NCBI GenBank assembly: GCA_965198675.1
Contig: OZ240666.1
Coordinates: 3,100,001 to 3,164,000 of the forward strand
Direction of reading: 5' to 3'
Origin: Prochloron sp965198675
GTDB taxonomy: Bacteria; Cyanobacteriota; Cyanobacteriia; Cyanobacteriales; Prochloraceae
DNA: 64,000 nt
In this document: in pieces, positions 33,467-41,434 of the stretch
Numbering within the stretch: the stretch's first letter is position 1
Layout: the number at the start of each line of letters is the position of its first letter
Position numbers and translations under genes: made by a program
The notes under the pieces: model-generated
The model's database searches: none
The model's input: the letters and a program-made list of their open reading frames with translations, nothing else
What the model was told of the DNA's origin: nothing

Positions 33467-33694
33467 CTACCTTAGGTAGTGTGCAACCTTAGATATATCA
33501 TTTCGAATTGCTTGTCGTAAAATCCGGGTCAAGAGTCCCACAGTAATTTGTCCTCAATGGGGATTAGGAATAATAACAGTTAGCTCTCCTCGTCGCATTT
33601 GTGGATGTTTTCCCCCAGAAAAAGGCCCGATCACACCAAGTTATTGTAAGCGTCGAACAAGCTGATTCCAAGTAACGGGAGATAAACGAGACAT
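33467..33694 (-). pseudogene. hicA: HicA-type toxin gene with two stop codons
   Basis: From ATG 33694: MSRLSPVTWNQLVRRLQ, TAA, LGVIGPFSGGKHPQMRRGELTVIIPNPH, TGA, GQITVGLLTRILRQAI. The HicA core G-G-K-H-P with the active histidine and the IPNPH motif is clear, but codons 18 and 47 are stops. It follows hicB by two bases on the same strand. The toxin is dead while its antitoxin gene is open. Confidence 0.85.
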
Positions 33695-33696
33695 TG

Positions 33697-33942
33697 TTAA
33701 ACTAACTGGGTGAGATGGTTTAAATCGATGTCTGCGATGATGGAAATATCCAGACCTAAACGTAAGCGTAGGGCAATCCAGTCACCGAGAGCTTCTTTTA
33801 ATTCGATTCGACAACCTTCGAGAGTGGGATGATTTGCCCATACTCCTTGTAGAGGAGGGATTTGGACCCAATAGATGCCATCGTCTTCTACGATTTCATG
33901 GACGGCTAGTTCCATCGCTCGGTCGATATAGTTGGCTAACAT
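33697..33942 (-). CDS. hicB: HicB-type antitoxin
   Basis: 81 residues. YIDRAMELAVHEIVEDDGIYWVQIPPLQGVWANHPTLEGCRIELKEAL is the HicB fold that mimics a degenerate RNase H domain and neutralises HicA, here with the long helix at the C-terminus (DWIALRLRLGLDI). Gene order hicB-hicA with the toxin gene decayed (33467-33694). Confidence 0.85.
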   Translation of the reverse strand: MLANYIDRAMELAVHEIVEDDGIYWVQIPPLQGVWANHPTLEGCRIELKEALGDWIALRLRLGLDISIIADIDLNHLTQLV

Positions 33943-34165
33943 GGCATGAAAAATGTTTTTAACCTATTACGTGATTACTGGTCACTGGTAACTGAAAGGT
34001 GAGTCGGGAGTCGCAGTATATTTAGTGGTAGGGTGGGCATTGCCCCGGGGCGCCATCGGTAATACATACTTATTACTACAGAATCATGGTGGTATGCTAA
34101 TTAAATAACATACGGTTGCTGTTCCCTGTTCTGTAGTCAACTAACCTAGGTGGGCATTGCCCACC
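33943..34165. repeat. Intergenic repeats (GGTAGGGTGGGCATTGCC)
   Basis: Two copies of the GTAGGGTGGGCATTGCCC family (34023-34050 and 34148-34168), the second a good palindrome TGGGCATTGCCCACCC, plus one GTCACTGGTAACTG unit. No gene. Confidence 0.7.
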
Positions 34166-34609
34166 CTACACTAAAGTATCGCCAATAGCGGTGAATTCGC
34201 TATCGCCAAAAATAGCTTCACTATGACGATACCACTTGAACTCTAATAAATTGTAAAACGGATCTTGTAAGAAAAAAGTACCATGTTCTGTTAACTGATC
34301 CGGAAAGCGCACCTTGGGTTGTTGGTAAAAAGACAATTTTCTCTCTTGCGCCCGTGCTAGAATTGCTTCCCATTGAGATAATGCAGAGAAAATTAAACCA
34401 AAATGTCGTGGATAGATGCTTTTAGGAGGAATTAAAGGTTCTGATGTCATGTGAGCCACCACTTGATGATCCCAGAAGTTGAAAATAATCGCAGTGGTGT
34501 TCTCCCTCCCAACTTCACACCCTAAACCAACACAATAGAAAGTTTTGGCAAGTTTAATATCGTTAATGGGAATAGCAAGATGGAAGATTATTTTGTCCTT
34601 CATGCTCAA
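34166..34609 (-). CDS. VOC family (glyoxalase/dioxygenase-like) protein
   Basis: 147 residues, one VOC module pair: FHLAIPINDIKLAKTFYCVGLGCEVG (metal H at ~10), VVAHMTSE, PRHFGLIFSALSQWE (second H) and HGTFFLQDPFYNLLEFKWY (last E). Likely a metal-dependent lyase or dioxygenase, substrate unknown. Its end lies within a palindromic repeat. Divergent from the transporter gene at 34647 (37-base gap). Confidence 0.8.
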   Translation of the reverse strand: MSMKDKIIFHLAIPINDIKLAKTFYCVGLGCEVGRENTTAIIFNFWDHQVVAHMTSEPLIPPKSIYPRHFGLIFSALSQWEAILARAQERKLSFYQQPKVRFPDQLTEHGTFFLQDPFYNLLEFKWYRHSEAIFGDSEFTAIGDTLV

Positions 34610-34646
34610 GACGTCAGATCAGTTTCTTTTCTTACCCAAATTATAA

Positions 34647-36068
34647 ATGAAAATATCCAAACAGCTTCGCGCTCAATGGCGAACTTTACGGCAACCAAAA
34701 TACCGCTGGCTCTGGTGTCTGGTAGCAGCAGGGATTTATGGACTTATCCTCGCCCTTCCTCTGGCTGGGTTTACTCCTGAGGGGAAACTGTCTTTGGCAG
34801 TATTTGGAGTGACGGCTTTCTTGTGGGGTACCAGTACCTTACCCCTAGCAGTAACAGGTTTAATTGTTCTTTTTCTCATTCCCGTCAGCGGTGCTCTGGA
34901 TCACAGCGCTACCTATAGCTACTTCGGCAACCGGGCGGTATTTTTTATCTTGGGGGCTTTTATTCTCGCCAGCCCCATTATGCGCTCAGGGCTGAGTACT
35001 CGTCTAGCCTTGGCGGTGGTGTTTCGGTTTGGTTATAACCAGAATGCCCTCATCGGTTCTATTTTAGGGCTGGCGGCGGCTATGTCTTTTGTCATGTCCT
35101 CCCATGCTGTGGCTGCTATGCTCTTTCCCGTCGTTTTGCAGGTGGTGCAGGCGGCTGGGGCTAAACCTGGAGGACGTTTTGGGCAGGCGACATTCTTGGC
35201 TTTGGCTTGGGGGGCGGGTATTGGCGGTATTGCTACTCTCCTGGGTGGGGCGAGAGCTGCTTTAGCTTTAGGGATTTTGCGGCGAACCACAGGATTGGAT
35301 ATTACCTTCTCCCAGTGGGTGATTTGGTCTTTACCTTTGGTGATACTGTTATTATTGGTTGCCTATGGTTTGTTATTGCAAATCGGTAAGGGTACTGCGG
35401 TATCTCTAGCTTCCGCGCGGAAAGTGTTAGAGGTTCAAGGACGGCAATTAGGACCAATTCGAGGGCGGGAAGCAGGTACCATAGTAGTAGTGGTATTGAC
35501 TATTGTACTCTGGATCTTTAAGGGTACCACCTGGGGATTGGATACAGTAGCATTATTGGGGGTAGTTTTGAGTTTTGTCTTCGGTTTGGCAGATTGGCAA
35601 GAAGTGGAAGAAGATGTAAACTGGGGTATTTTTTTAATGTACGGCAGCGCCATCGCCCTCAGTGCCATTCTTCGGGACACCGGAGCAGCCTCCGCTTTGG
35701 CTAACAATTTATTAGCCAATTGGATTAATTCTCCTCTGGTTTGCTTTGTGGCTATCGTCACCATTATTATCTTCTTAACGGAAGGTATGAGTAACGGGGC
35801 AGCGGTGGCGGTGTTAATGCCTATTGCTCTCGTGCTGGCAGAACAATATGGGGTGGATGCTCGGGCCATGACTTTGAGTGTTACTTTACCTTCCGGTTTG
35901 GCGTTTATGCTTCCCGTGAGTAGCCCTACCATCGCCATTGTGATTAATAGCGGTTACGTTTCTCCGAGTACAGCTTTTCGTCGCGGTTTGTGGTTGAAGT
36001 TGATAGGATTTTTGCTTTTTATTGCCATGGCTAAATTTTACTGGCCGTTATTCGATTTGGGGGTATAA
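34647..36068 (+). CDS. SLC13/DASS family permease
   Basis: 473 residues with about 11-12 membrane helices. Family motifs: SHAVAAMLFPVVLQV and the end ALILPSGLAFMLPVSSPTIAIVINSG-like stretch (SVTLPSGLAFMLPVSSPTIAIV), plus TEGMSNGAAVAVLMPIAL. Sodium-coupled uptake of sulfate, dicarboxylates or related anions; the substrate cannot be read. APS kinase lies 1.8 kb downstream, which makes sulfate plausible but not shown. The 3' end is followed by the gene at 36073 with a four-base gap, probable operon. Confidence 0.85.
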   Translation: MKISKQLRAQWRTLRQPKYRWLWCLVAAGIYGLILALPLAGFTPEGKLSLAVFGVTAFLWGTSTLPLAVTGLIVLFLIPVSGALDHSATYSYFGNRAVFFILGAFILASPIMRSGLSTRLALAVVFRFGYNQNALIGSILGLAAAMSFVMSSHAVAAMLFPVVLQVVQAAGAKPGGRFGQATFLALAWGAGIGGIATLLGGARAALALGILRRTTGLDITFSQWVIWSLPLVILLLLVAYGLLLQIGKGTAVSLASARKVLEVQGRQLGPIRGREAGTIVVVVLTIVLWIFKGTTWGLDTVALLGVVLSFVFGLADWQEVEEDVNWGIFLMYGSAIALSAILRDTGAASALANNLLANWINSPLVCFVAIVTIIIFLTEGMSNGAAVAVLMPIALVLAEQYGVDARAMTLSVTLPSGLAFMLPVSSPTIAIVINSGYVSPSTAFRRGLWLKLIGFLLFIAMAKFYWPLFDLGV

Positions 36069-36072
36069 ATTT

Positions 36073-36510
36073 ATGATTATAAGGCTTGTGATCGCCAATC
36101 CCTATGCTTACGATAGGGCAATGGAAAAGGCAATTTCTCAAGCGCAGGAATTGCAAGAGTCTTTGCAGGTAGTTTTCTTTATTAGTTCTGAGTCTCTAGG
36201 GAGAACAATTCATGAAATAGCAGAGACTGGTTGGCTCGGAGCAGCAACTCTCCACGATTTACAAGCTTCCATGTTAGCAGGATACCGAGGGCTTGCTGAT
36301 GACGTGCTGAAGCGAGTAGAGCAAAAAGTAACGGTGGCTGATAATTTAGAATTAATTATTGAGGGGGTGATGGAAGGACAGTCTTTATGGGAATATATTG
36401 AAAGTATTTTATCTCAAGGAGCTACCAAGGTGATTATAGCTGCTTCCAATGTTCTCACCCCCAAGTTGGATAATATACCCGACCGAGTCGAGTACATTAT
36501 TGAAGAATAA
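36073..36510 (+). CDS. Universal-stress-protein-like small protein
   Basis: 145 residues from ATG 36073 (MIIRLVIANPYAYDRAMEKAISQA); the in-frame upstream ATG at 36022 lies inside the transporter gene. Rossmann-like order of strands: LVIANPY, QVVFFISSE, ELIIEG, KVIIAASNVL. It resembles a USP domain but lacks the G-x2-G-x9-G(S/T) ATP motif. Close behind the permease, so perhaps its regulator. No function known. Confidence 0.7.
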   Translation: MIIRLVIANPYAYDRAMEKAISQAQELQESLQVVFFISSESLGRTIHEIAETGWLGAATLHDLQASMLAGYRGLADDVLKRVEQKVTVADNLELIIEGVMEGQSLWEYIESILSQGATKVIIAASNVLTPKLDNIPDRVEYIIEE

Positions 36511-36796
36511 CCCTTTGCGCCTTTGCGCCTTTGCGCGAAACAAAATATAGATGAATTACCATTGCTACTTTTAATGATAAAATGATTTTCAATTTCCTGA
36601 TATCCATGCCTTCAGTCAGTCAAGATACAATGTCCATGCTTGCTGGTGATGTTCTTAATTGTCTGGTTGAAGTTTGCCAATATAAATGCTTTAATGGTAG
36701 TTAACCTAGCAACCCTGTCAGGTGATATAATTGGCATATTATATCACAAAAATTAGACAATTAACCAATAAATCTATAAATATTAATATTTAGCCA
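36511..36796. other. Gene-free stretch with TTTGCGCC repeat
   Basis: CCTTTGCGCCTTTGCGCCTTTGCGCG tail at 36512-36537, then AT-rich DNA with the palindrome TGATATAATTGGCATATTATATCA (36723-36746), which may be the promoter or operator of the gene at 36797. Confidence 0.45.
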
Positions 36797-37741
36797 ATGG
36801 ATTCGGAAGTTAAATTGAGTGAAAATATTTTGGAGTTAGAAGCCACTAGATGGGGTGAAAAGCTGACCCTGACCATCGCCATGGAAAATCTGGTGGGTTC
36901 CGAAGGCAGGTGGGAGGTGGCACCCCATGAGAGCGATCCCCCCCATAATCTCGCTGCTCATGCTTGGATTTCTTTGACTCCAGGTGGGTTGGTAGATAAT
37001 GCCCAACGCTTACAAATTGTGGTAGATACCAGTAAATTGATGGTGGGAAAGGTCTACGAGCGTCAGATTTTATTTCATCTCGCGACTCCGTTTCGCGAGT
37101 ACGGAGAGGAAACTCGTTCTTTAACAGTGAAAGTCAAGACTGCTCCGAGATTAATTGCGGCGGGAAAACTGCCTTATTTTTATCCAGCAGTACTATTCGC
37201 AATTTCTTTTGCTGTAGTATTTGGGGTGGCTTTTCCTTGGACTAAAGCTTGGGTGGATTGGTTTATTGTCGGTATGTTCGGCACTGGAACCTTAATCGGC
37301 GCTCTATTTGGCAAGATGGCGGTTTTAGGTGCTCTGGTGGGAACAGGTATCGTTGCTCTGCTTATAACTGTGGCTAAGTTTAGCTTGGGTTATGTGGGCG
37401 CATTTTGGGATCTTGTTCTTGCAGCCGGGGTTACTGTAGTTTACGTTGTGGTGGGGATAGTAATCAGTGCTGGGATAAAAGCTTTGCTAACAGCTGGAAT
37501 GAAGAATTTTGCCCGTCGAGGCTATGAGCAAAGTTTTGCCTTTCTGCTCTTGTTGCTGGCGGCAGGATTAGGGATGAGTTTGGCCATGGCTCCTCTAGTA
37601 GGCTTTTTGGAACCATTTATGATGGCAACCCTGGCTGGGACAATTCTCCCCATGGGGCTGCTGCTTCTTTATCCTCAATTCAAGCAACGTAGGTTAATTG
37701 CCAAATATCGCCAAGGGGAATCCCAATTAATTAAGCCTTGA
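36797..37741 (+). CDS. Membrane protein with N-terminal beta-sandwich
   Basis: 314 residues. Residues 1-115 look like a soluble beta-sandwich (WGEKLTLTIAMENLVGSEGRWEVAPH, RLQIVVDTSKLMVGKVYERQILF), followed by about six or seven membrane helices (FYPAVLFAISFAVVFGVAF; ALVGTGIVALLITVAKF; AAGVTVVYVVVGIVISAG; FAFLLLLLAAGLGMSLAMAP). No enzyme motif. The bases at 37078-37106 form two interlocked palindromes (CTCGCG/CGCGAG and CTCCGT/ACGGAG) within the coding frame, possibly a small repeat insertion. Function unknown. Confidence 0.7.
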   Translation: MDSEVKLSENILELEATRWGEKLTLTIAMENLVGSEGRWEVAPHESDPPHNLAAHAWISLTPGGLVDNAQRLQIVVDTSKLMVGKVYERQILFHLATPFREYGEETRSLTVKVKTAPRLIAAGKLPYFYPAVLFAISFAVVFGVAFPWTKAWVDWFIVGMFGTGTLIGALFGKMAVLGALVGTGIVALLITVAKFSLGYVGAFWDLVLAAGVTVVYVVVGIVISAGIKALLTAGMKNFARRGYEQSFAFLLLLLAAGLGMSLAMAPLVGFLEPFMMATLAGTILPMGLLLLYPQFKQRRLIAKYRQGESQLIKP

Positions 37742-37827
37742 AACAGTTTGGGAATTGGTTTTACCCCACACCCGCCCTTCCGCGCTATATTAGACTATGC
37801 AGTAAGACAAAAAAAGACGGGATAGAT

Positions 37828-38358
37828 ATGAAGCAGCGTGGGGTAACAATCTGGTTTACGGGTTTCAGTGGTGCGGGTAAAACCACTATCACTCAAGCAT
37901 TAGCCAAGGAACTGGTGGCAAGAGCAGTAAATTTTGAAATCTTAGATGGGGATATAGTAAGGCAAAATCTCACCAAGGGGTTGGGTTTTTCTCAAGAAGA
38001 CCGAGATGAAAATATCCGCCGCATTGGTTTTGTTTCCCACCTGTTAACTCGCAATGGCGTCATTGTCTTGGTTTCGGCTATTTCGCCTTACAGGGCAATT
38101 CGAGAAGAGGTAAGGCAGAAAATTGGCGATTTTGTGGAAGTATTTGTCAATGCGCCTTTGACAGTGTGCGAAGGGCGAGACGTGAAAGGACTTTATCAGC
38201 GCGCTCGAGTAGGAGAAATTAAGGGCTTTACTGGTATTGACGACCCTTACGAACCGCCGGAAAATCCCGAAGTAGAATGTCGGACGGATCTAGAAGAGCT
38301 ATCGGAAAGCGTGGCTAAGGTTCTGAACAAGCTGGAACAACTGGGCTACCTATCTTAA
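37828..38358 (+). CDS. cysC: Adenylylsulfate (APS) kinase
   Basis: 176 residues from ATG 37828 (MKQRGVTIWFTGFSGAGKTT); a longer in-frame start at 37738 is not needed. P-loop GFSGAGKTTI, LDGDIVRQNLTKGLGFSQEDRDENIRR, and SAISPYRAIREEVR with the R of the lid region; DVKGLY and FTGIDDPYEPPENPEV are family marks. Phosphorylates APS to PAPS in sulfate assimilation. Single gene. Confidence 0.94.
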   Translation: MKQRGVTIWFTGFSGAGKTTITQALAKELVARAVNFEILDGDIVRQNLTKGLGFSQEDRDENIRRIGFVSHLLTRNGVIVLVSAISPYRAIREEVRQKIGDFVEVFVNAPLTVCEGRDVKGLYQRARVGEIKGFTGIDDPYEPPENPEVECRTDLEELSESVAKVLNKLEQLGYLS

Positions 38359-38489
38359 CAGTAACCAGTGAGCAGTAAACAGTTACCAGTATAGCTTATG
38401 AGTCCTCAAACTCGGAGCAAACGGATCAACTGTAAACTGCTCTTACTCTTCCAAAAGTTCCCGTAATTCCTTGAATAGGAAAAATATGT

Positions 38490-38948
38490 CTGCCTCCATA
38501 TCGTTTTCATCAAGCTGTCAAAGTTGCTCTGATTAAGGATAGATGGACTATTACCCACGATCCACTATCCCTGGATTTTGATAATGCTCGTATCCAAATA
38601 GATCTGGGTGGAGAGCAACTAATTGCAGCAGATCAAGGTCTTGATAAAATTGCTGTTGAGGTGAAGAGTTTTCTGGGTGCTTCTACTATCTACCAGTTTT
38701 ACTTGGCAGTTGGGCAATGTTTCAGCTATCGAATTGCATTGCGTTCGCAACAACCAGAACGTAAACTATACCTAGCAGTACCAGTATACACTTACGATGA
38801 TTTTTTTCGTCTCAGGTGCGCTTTCCAGCTTGAATGCATTCAAGCTGGGTCGCACCTGGAGTTCGCACAACAAACCATTCAAGAATCTCAAACACACATA
38901 TTGGTTTATAATCCAGAGCAAGAGGTAATTGTGAAGTGGATAAAGTAG
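38490..38948 (+). pseudogene. xisH: XisH family gene (pair 2), start lost and palindrome inserted
   Basis: The family sequence runs PPYRFHQAVKVALIKDRWTITHDPLSL, IQIDLGGEQLIAADQGLDKIAVEVKSFLG, YLAVPVYTYDDFF, and ends ILVYNPEQEVIVKWIK. No ATG is in frame: the ATG at 38487-38489 is in another frame, so translation would need a CTG at 38490 or the internal ATG at 38661. A 45-base palindrome (38814-38858) adds 15 codons in frame after DDFFRL. It overlaps xisI by 13 bases. Possibly still partly functional, more likely decaying. Confidence 0.75.
38814..38858. repeat. 45-base palindrome inserted in frame in xisH
   Basis: The palindrome spans 38813-38858: CAGGTGCG pairs with CGCACCTG and CCAGCTTGAAT with ATTCAAGCTGG. 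It belongs to the GGTGCGCTTTCCA hairpin family seen at 8614, 16468 and 30214. Compared with the other two XisH proteins in the window it is an extra 15 residues with no frameshift. Confidence 0.85.
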
Positions 38949-39277
38949 CTAGTTATCGTCGTTGGATTCAGGAAATATTGGAAAAGCACAGTCTCGTTAA
39001 GCTAGCCAATGAAAACATCCAGGTCTATAAATTTTTCGATACACAGGAAGATCATTATCAAGTGTTTCATGCAGGATGGCAACAATATCGTCGTGTTTTT
39101 GGACCTCTGATTCACATTGACATTATTGATAGTAAAATTTTGATTCAGTATGATGGAACGGAGATTGGTGTTGCCAATGAGTTAGTCGAATTTGGGATAC
39201 CAAAGCAGGATATTGTGTTAGCCTATCATGCACCAGTGATGCGTCAATATGATGGATTCGCTGTTGGATTTGATTGA
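38936..39277 (+). CDS. xisI: XisI family protein (pair 2)
   Basis: 113 residues, complete: YRRWIQEILEKHSLVKLANENIQVYKFFDTQEDHYQVFHAGW, RRVFGPLIHIDIIDSKILIQYDGTEIGVANELVEFGIPKQDIVLAYH, then VMRQYDGFAVG. Intact although its xisH partner is damaged. Confidence 0.9.
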   Translation: MDKVASYRRWIQEILEKHSLVKLANENIQVYKFFDTQEDHYQVFHAGWQQYRRVFGPLIHIDIIDSKILIQYDGTEIGVANELVEFGIPKQDIVLAYHAPVMRQYDGFAVGFD

Positions 39278-39312
39278 AGTGTCAACATAAATTTTACTAT
39301 TGGGTTTTAGTT

Positions 39313-39565
39313 TTAAAGCTCCCATTCACTTCGTTCCTTCTGGAGATGCTGATTGGCTTCTTCTGGATTATTGAATATGCCTTTCTCTCAAGATATCCAT
39401 CACGGAACGACGATGATTTTTTTTCGACTCAGGTAGTAAAACCAGCATTTCAACAATTTTACCAGTGGTTTCTACAGGTAAGTTAATTTCTAGCTTGTTA
39501 CCTGGCAGAACCTGAGTCTCTATGCGCAAAATAGATTGCTGGTTGATAATTTGTGAATGACTCAT
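39313..39565 (-). pseudogene. Type II antitoxin gene, frameshifted, no toxin
   Basis: From ATG 39565: SQIINQQSILRIETQVLPGNKLEINLPVETTGKIVEMLVLLPE with RRSVMDILRE, then stops at 39368. In another frame the normal family end follows (GIFNNPEEANQHLQKERSEWEL, stop 39313). The N-terminal beta-hairpin with KLEI.LP and the C-terminal EE.xxxLxxERxxWE motif are those of small VapB-like antitoxins. One indel near 39375 separates the parts; no toxin gene follows. Confidence 0.7.
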
Positions 39566-39658
39566 ACTGAATACTCGGTGCTTCTTTGCTTATTGTCCCA
39601 CTATAGTATATAATGAAAAACAACTTAATATTAAGAAAGACAAATTTGAGTATTTTTA

Positions 39659-40429
39659 ATGAACGATATCTTCTCAACTATAGATTGGTATAATCTTTGG
39701 CTAATAGGAATGGGGTTAAATGGGGTTTTATTGGCGATCGCCTCTCTTACCCCCAAAAAACTACTCACTGTTCTGGGCTATCTCCACGCTTGGTTTCTTG
39801 GAGTTCTTATTTGGGGTACTTTGGGTTGGCAGGGATATGCAGTAGTCATGTTCTATTTCCTCGTGGGTTCTGCCCTCACTAGGGTGGGTATGGCGCAAAA
39901 AGAAAGTTTGGGTATTGCGGAAGGTCGTGGGGGGGCGCGAGGGCCTGAAAATGTCTGGGGTTCCGCACTTATTGGGGCTATTTGTGCTATATTGACTCTG
40001 TTTGTAGAGTCTCCCTATCAAGAATTGCTCTTACTCGCTTACGTGGCTAGTTTCTGTACCAAACTCTCCGATACTGCGGCGAGCGAAATAGGTAAAGCCT
40101 ACGGGAAAAGGACTTTTTTGATTACCACTTGGCAACCAGTGGATCGGGGAACAGAAGGAGCAGTGAGTTTGGAAGGTACTCTGGCGGGGATATTGGCTTC
40201 TGTTGTCATCGCTCTTTTCAGTTGGGGACTTGGAGCTATTGATTTGCTGGGAGTGGGTTGGTGTGCGATCGCCGCTTTTGTAGCCACTAATTTGGAAAGT
40301 CTCATTGGTGCTACAGGACAGTCTAAATGGAAATGGCTCACTAATGAGTTGGTGAATATCCTCAATACTTTCCTAGGCGCTATGGTGGCAGTTATTTTGG
40401 CTTTAGCTTGGAGTTATTGGTTGGGTTAA
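39659..40429 (+). CDS. DUF92/TIGR00297 membrane protein, VTE6-like phytyl-phosphate kinase
   Basis: 256 residues with six or seven helices. Family marks: GYLHAWFLGVLIWGTLGWQGY, RGGARGPENVWGSALIG, SFCTKLSDTAASEIGKAYGK and GAVSLEGTLAG. Plant VTE6 and a cyanobacterial homologue phosphorylate phytyl phosphate for tocopherol and phylloquinone synthesis; that role is inferred for this gene. Acts in the thylakoid or plasma membrane. Start ATG at 39659, following TTTGAGTATTTTTA. Confidence 0.85.
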   Translation: MNDIFSTIDWYNLWLIGMGLNGVLLAIASLTPKKLLTVLGYLHAWFLGVLIWGTLGWQGYAVVMFYFLVGSALTRVGMAQKESLGIAEGRGGARGPENVWGSALIGAICAILTLFVESPYQELLLLAYVASFCTKLSDTAASEIGKAYGKRTFLITTWQPVDRGTEGAVSLEGTLAGILASVVIALFSWGLGAIDLLGVGWCAIAAFVATNLESLIGATGQSKWKWLTNELVNILNTFLGAMVAVILALAWSYWLG

Positions 40430-40462
40430 AACGTAATTCGCTTCTTATTTCCATTCCCTATC

Positions 40463-40807
40463 TCATAAGCCAAGAATCCTAGATAAGGCCAATACAATTT
40501 GTTGCATATAATTGTCATTCAAGTGACCGATTACCTGGATAATTCGGGATTTATCAATCACTCGAATCTGTTCGCAGAGTAAAACCGAATCCTGTTTGAG
40601 TCCACCTATTCCCGTCAAGAGGAGTACATGGGAAGGTAAAAGAGTCCGTCGAATCTTCGAGGTAAAAGAAACAATGATTGTATGGGGACTAGCTATATTA
40701 GCCCGATCTATTTGCACCACTACCACAGGTCTAATCCCCGATTGTTCTGTCCCAACTACTGGATTGAGATCACAAAGAACCACATCGCCTCGTCTAACGG
40801 TTACCAC
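40463..40807 (-). CDS. MazF/PemK-type toxin
   Basis: 114 residues. VRRGDVVLCDLNPVVGTEQSGIRPVVVVQID is the signature start of the family (R-G-D-x-x-x-x-D-L-x-P and the GxEQxxxRPxxV motif), followed by HTIIVSFTSKIRR and QDSVLLCEQIRVIDKSRI. An endoribonuclease active on mRNA. Overlaps the antitoxin gene by seven bases. Confidence 0.9.
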   Translation of the reverse strand: MVTVRRGDVVLCDLNPVVGTEQSGIRPVVVVQIDRANIASPHTIIVSFTSKIRRTLLPSHVLLLTGIGGLKQDSVLLCEQIRVIDKSRIIQVIGHLNDNYMQQIVLALSRILGL

Positions 40808-41031
40808 TGGATTTCTCCACGAGCTAAACGTTCTTCATAATCCTCTAAATTAGAGAGATAGTCAGATAAATCTGCATTTGCCAACTCAAGCCACTCTGGA
40901 GACTGGGAACTCTGGTGTTCTTGTTTATAGTTGTATTTTTGCAGGAGAGTATCGAGCAAATCATTGATTTGCCGTACCTCGGGCTCTGGTAATTGTTGGA
41001 GTTTAAGGATAGCAGCTTCAAGATTGGTCAT
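40801..41031 (-). CDS. Antitoxin of the MazF-type pair
   Basis: 76 residues, acidic: MTNLEAAILKLQQLPEPEVRQINDLLDTLL then WLELANADLSDYLSNLEDYEERLARGEIQW. No DNA-binding ribbon is obvious. Position just upstream of and overlapping the toxin gene identifies it. This is the only toxin-antitoxin pair in the window in which both genes look intact. Confidence 0.8.
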   Translation of the reverse strand: MTNLEAAILKLQQLPEPEVRQINDLLDTLLQKYNYKQEHQSSQSPEWLELANADLSDYLSNLEDYEERLARGEIQW

Positions 41032-41229
41032 GGGCTTAAAATTTGTTTGGGTAGGCTATATTTTAAGCTAGTAGGTTGGGTTAGCTATAGCGTAACCCAA
41101 CAAGAGCAGGCGTTTCGATGGGTTTCGTTCCCCGACACCACATCTGGAATCGCCTTTGGGTCGGAACCACCGCCGGAAAATGGGGGTGGCAAAGGAAATA
41201 TGGGCTATGCTATATTAATTCAAAGGACA
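41032..41229. repeat. Palindromic intergenic repeats
   Basis: GGTTGGGTTAGC-TATA-GCGTAACCCAAC at about 41073-41100 is a strong palindrome, followed by GGGTTTCGTTCC tracts also seen near 45830 and 55110. No gene recognised. Confidence 0.6.
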
Positions 41230-41391
41230 TTATAGCTCTGGGAGCGCTCCCAGAATAAGAGTGATTAAAATGAGGATCCAAAGTACTCCCCCTGGTATAA
41301 TAGCTAGTATGCCAAACCCTCGGAGAAGCCAAATGAATATTGTGACAAGCAAGCTTAGTTGGAAAAGATTCCTAAATGATTCGCGTCTCAT
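41230..41391 (-). CDS. Small membrane protein
   Basis: 53 residues, MRRESFRNLFQLSLLVTIFIWLL then two helices with IIPGGVLWILILITLILGALP. Basic start, two hydrophobic segments. The CTGGGAGCGCTCCCAG palindrome (41238-41253) lies in its last codons and could act as a terminator. Divergent from the GUN4 operon (44-base gap), so the two may be controlled together. Small but with a convincing pattern. Confidence 0.6.
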   Translation of the reverse strand: MRRESFRNLFQLSLLVTIFIWLLRGFGILAIIPGGVLWILILITLILGALPEL

Positions 41392-41434
41392 AAGAATTTG
41401 ATTTCTTTTACAGTAATATTACTCACTGTACACT

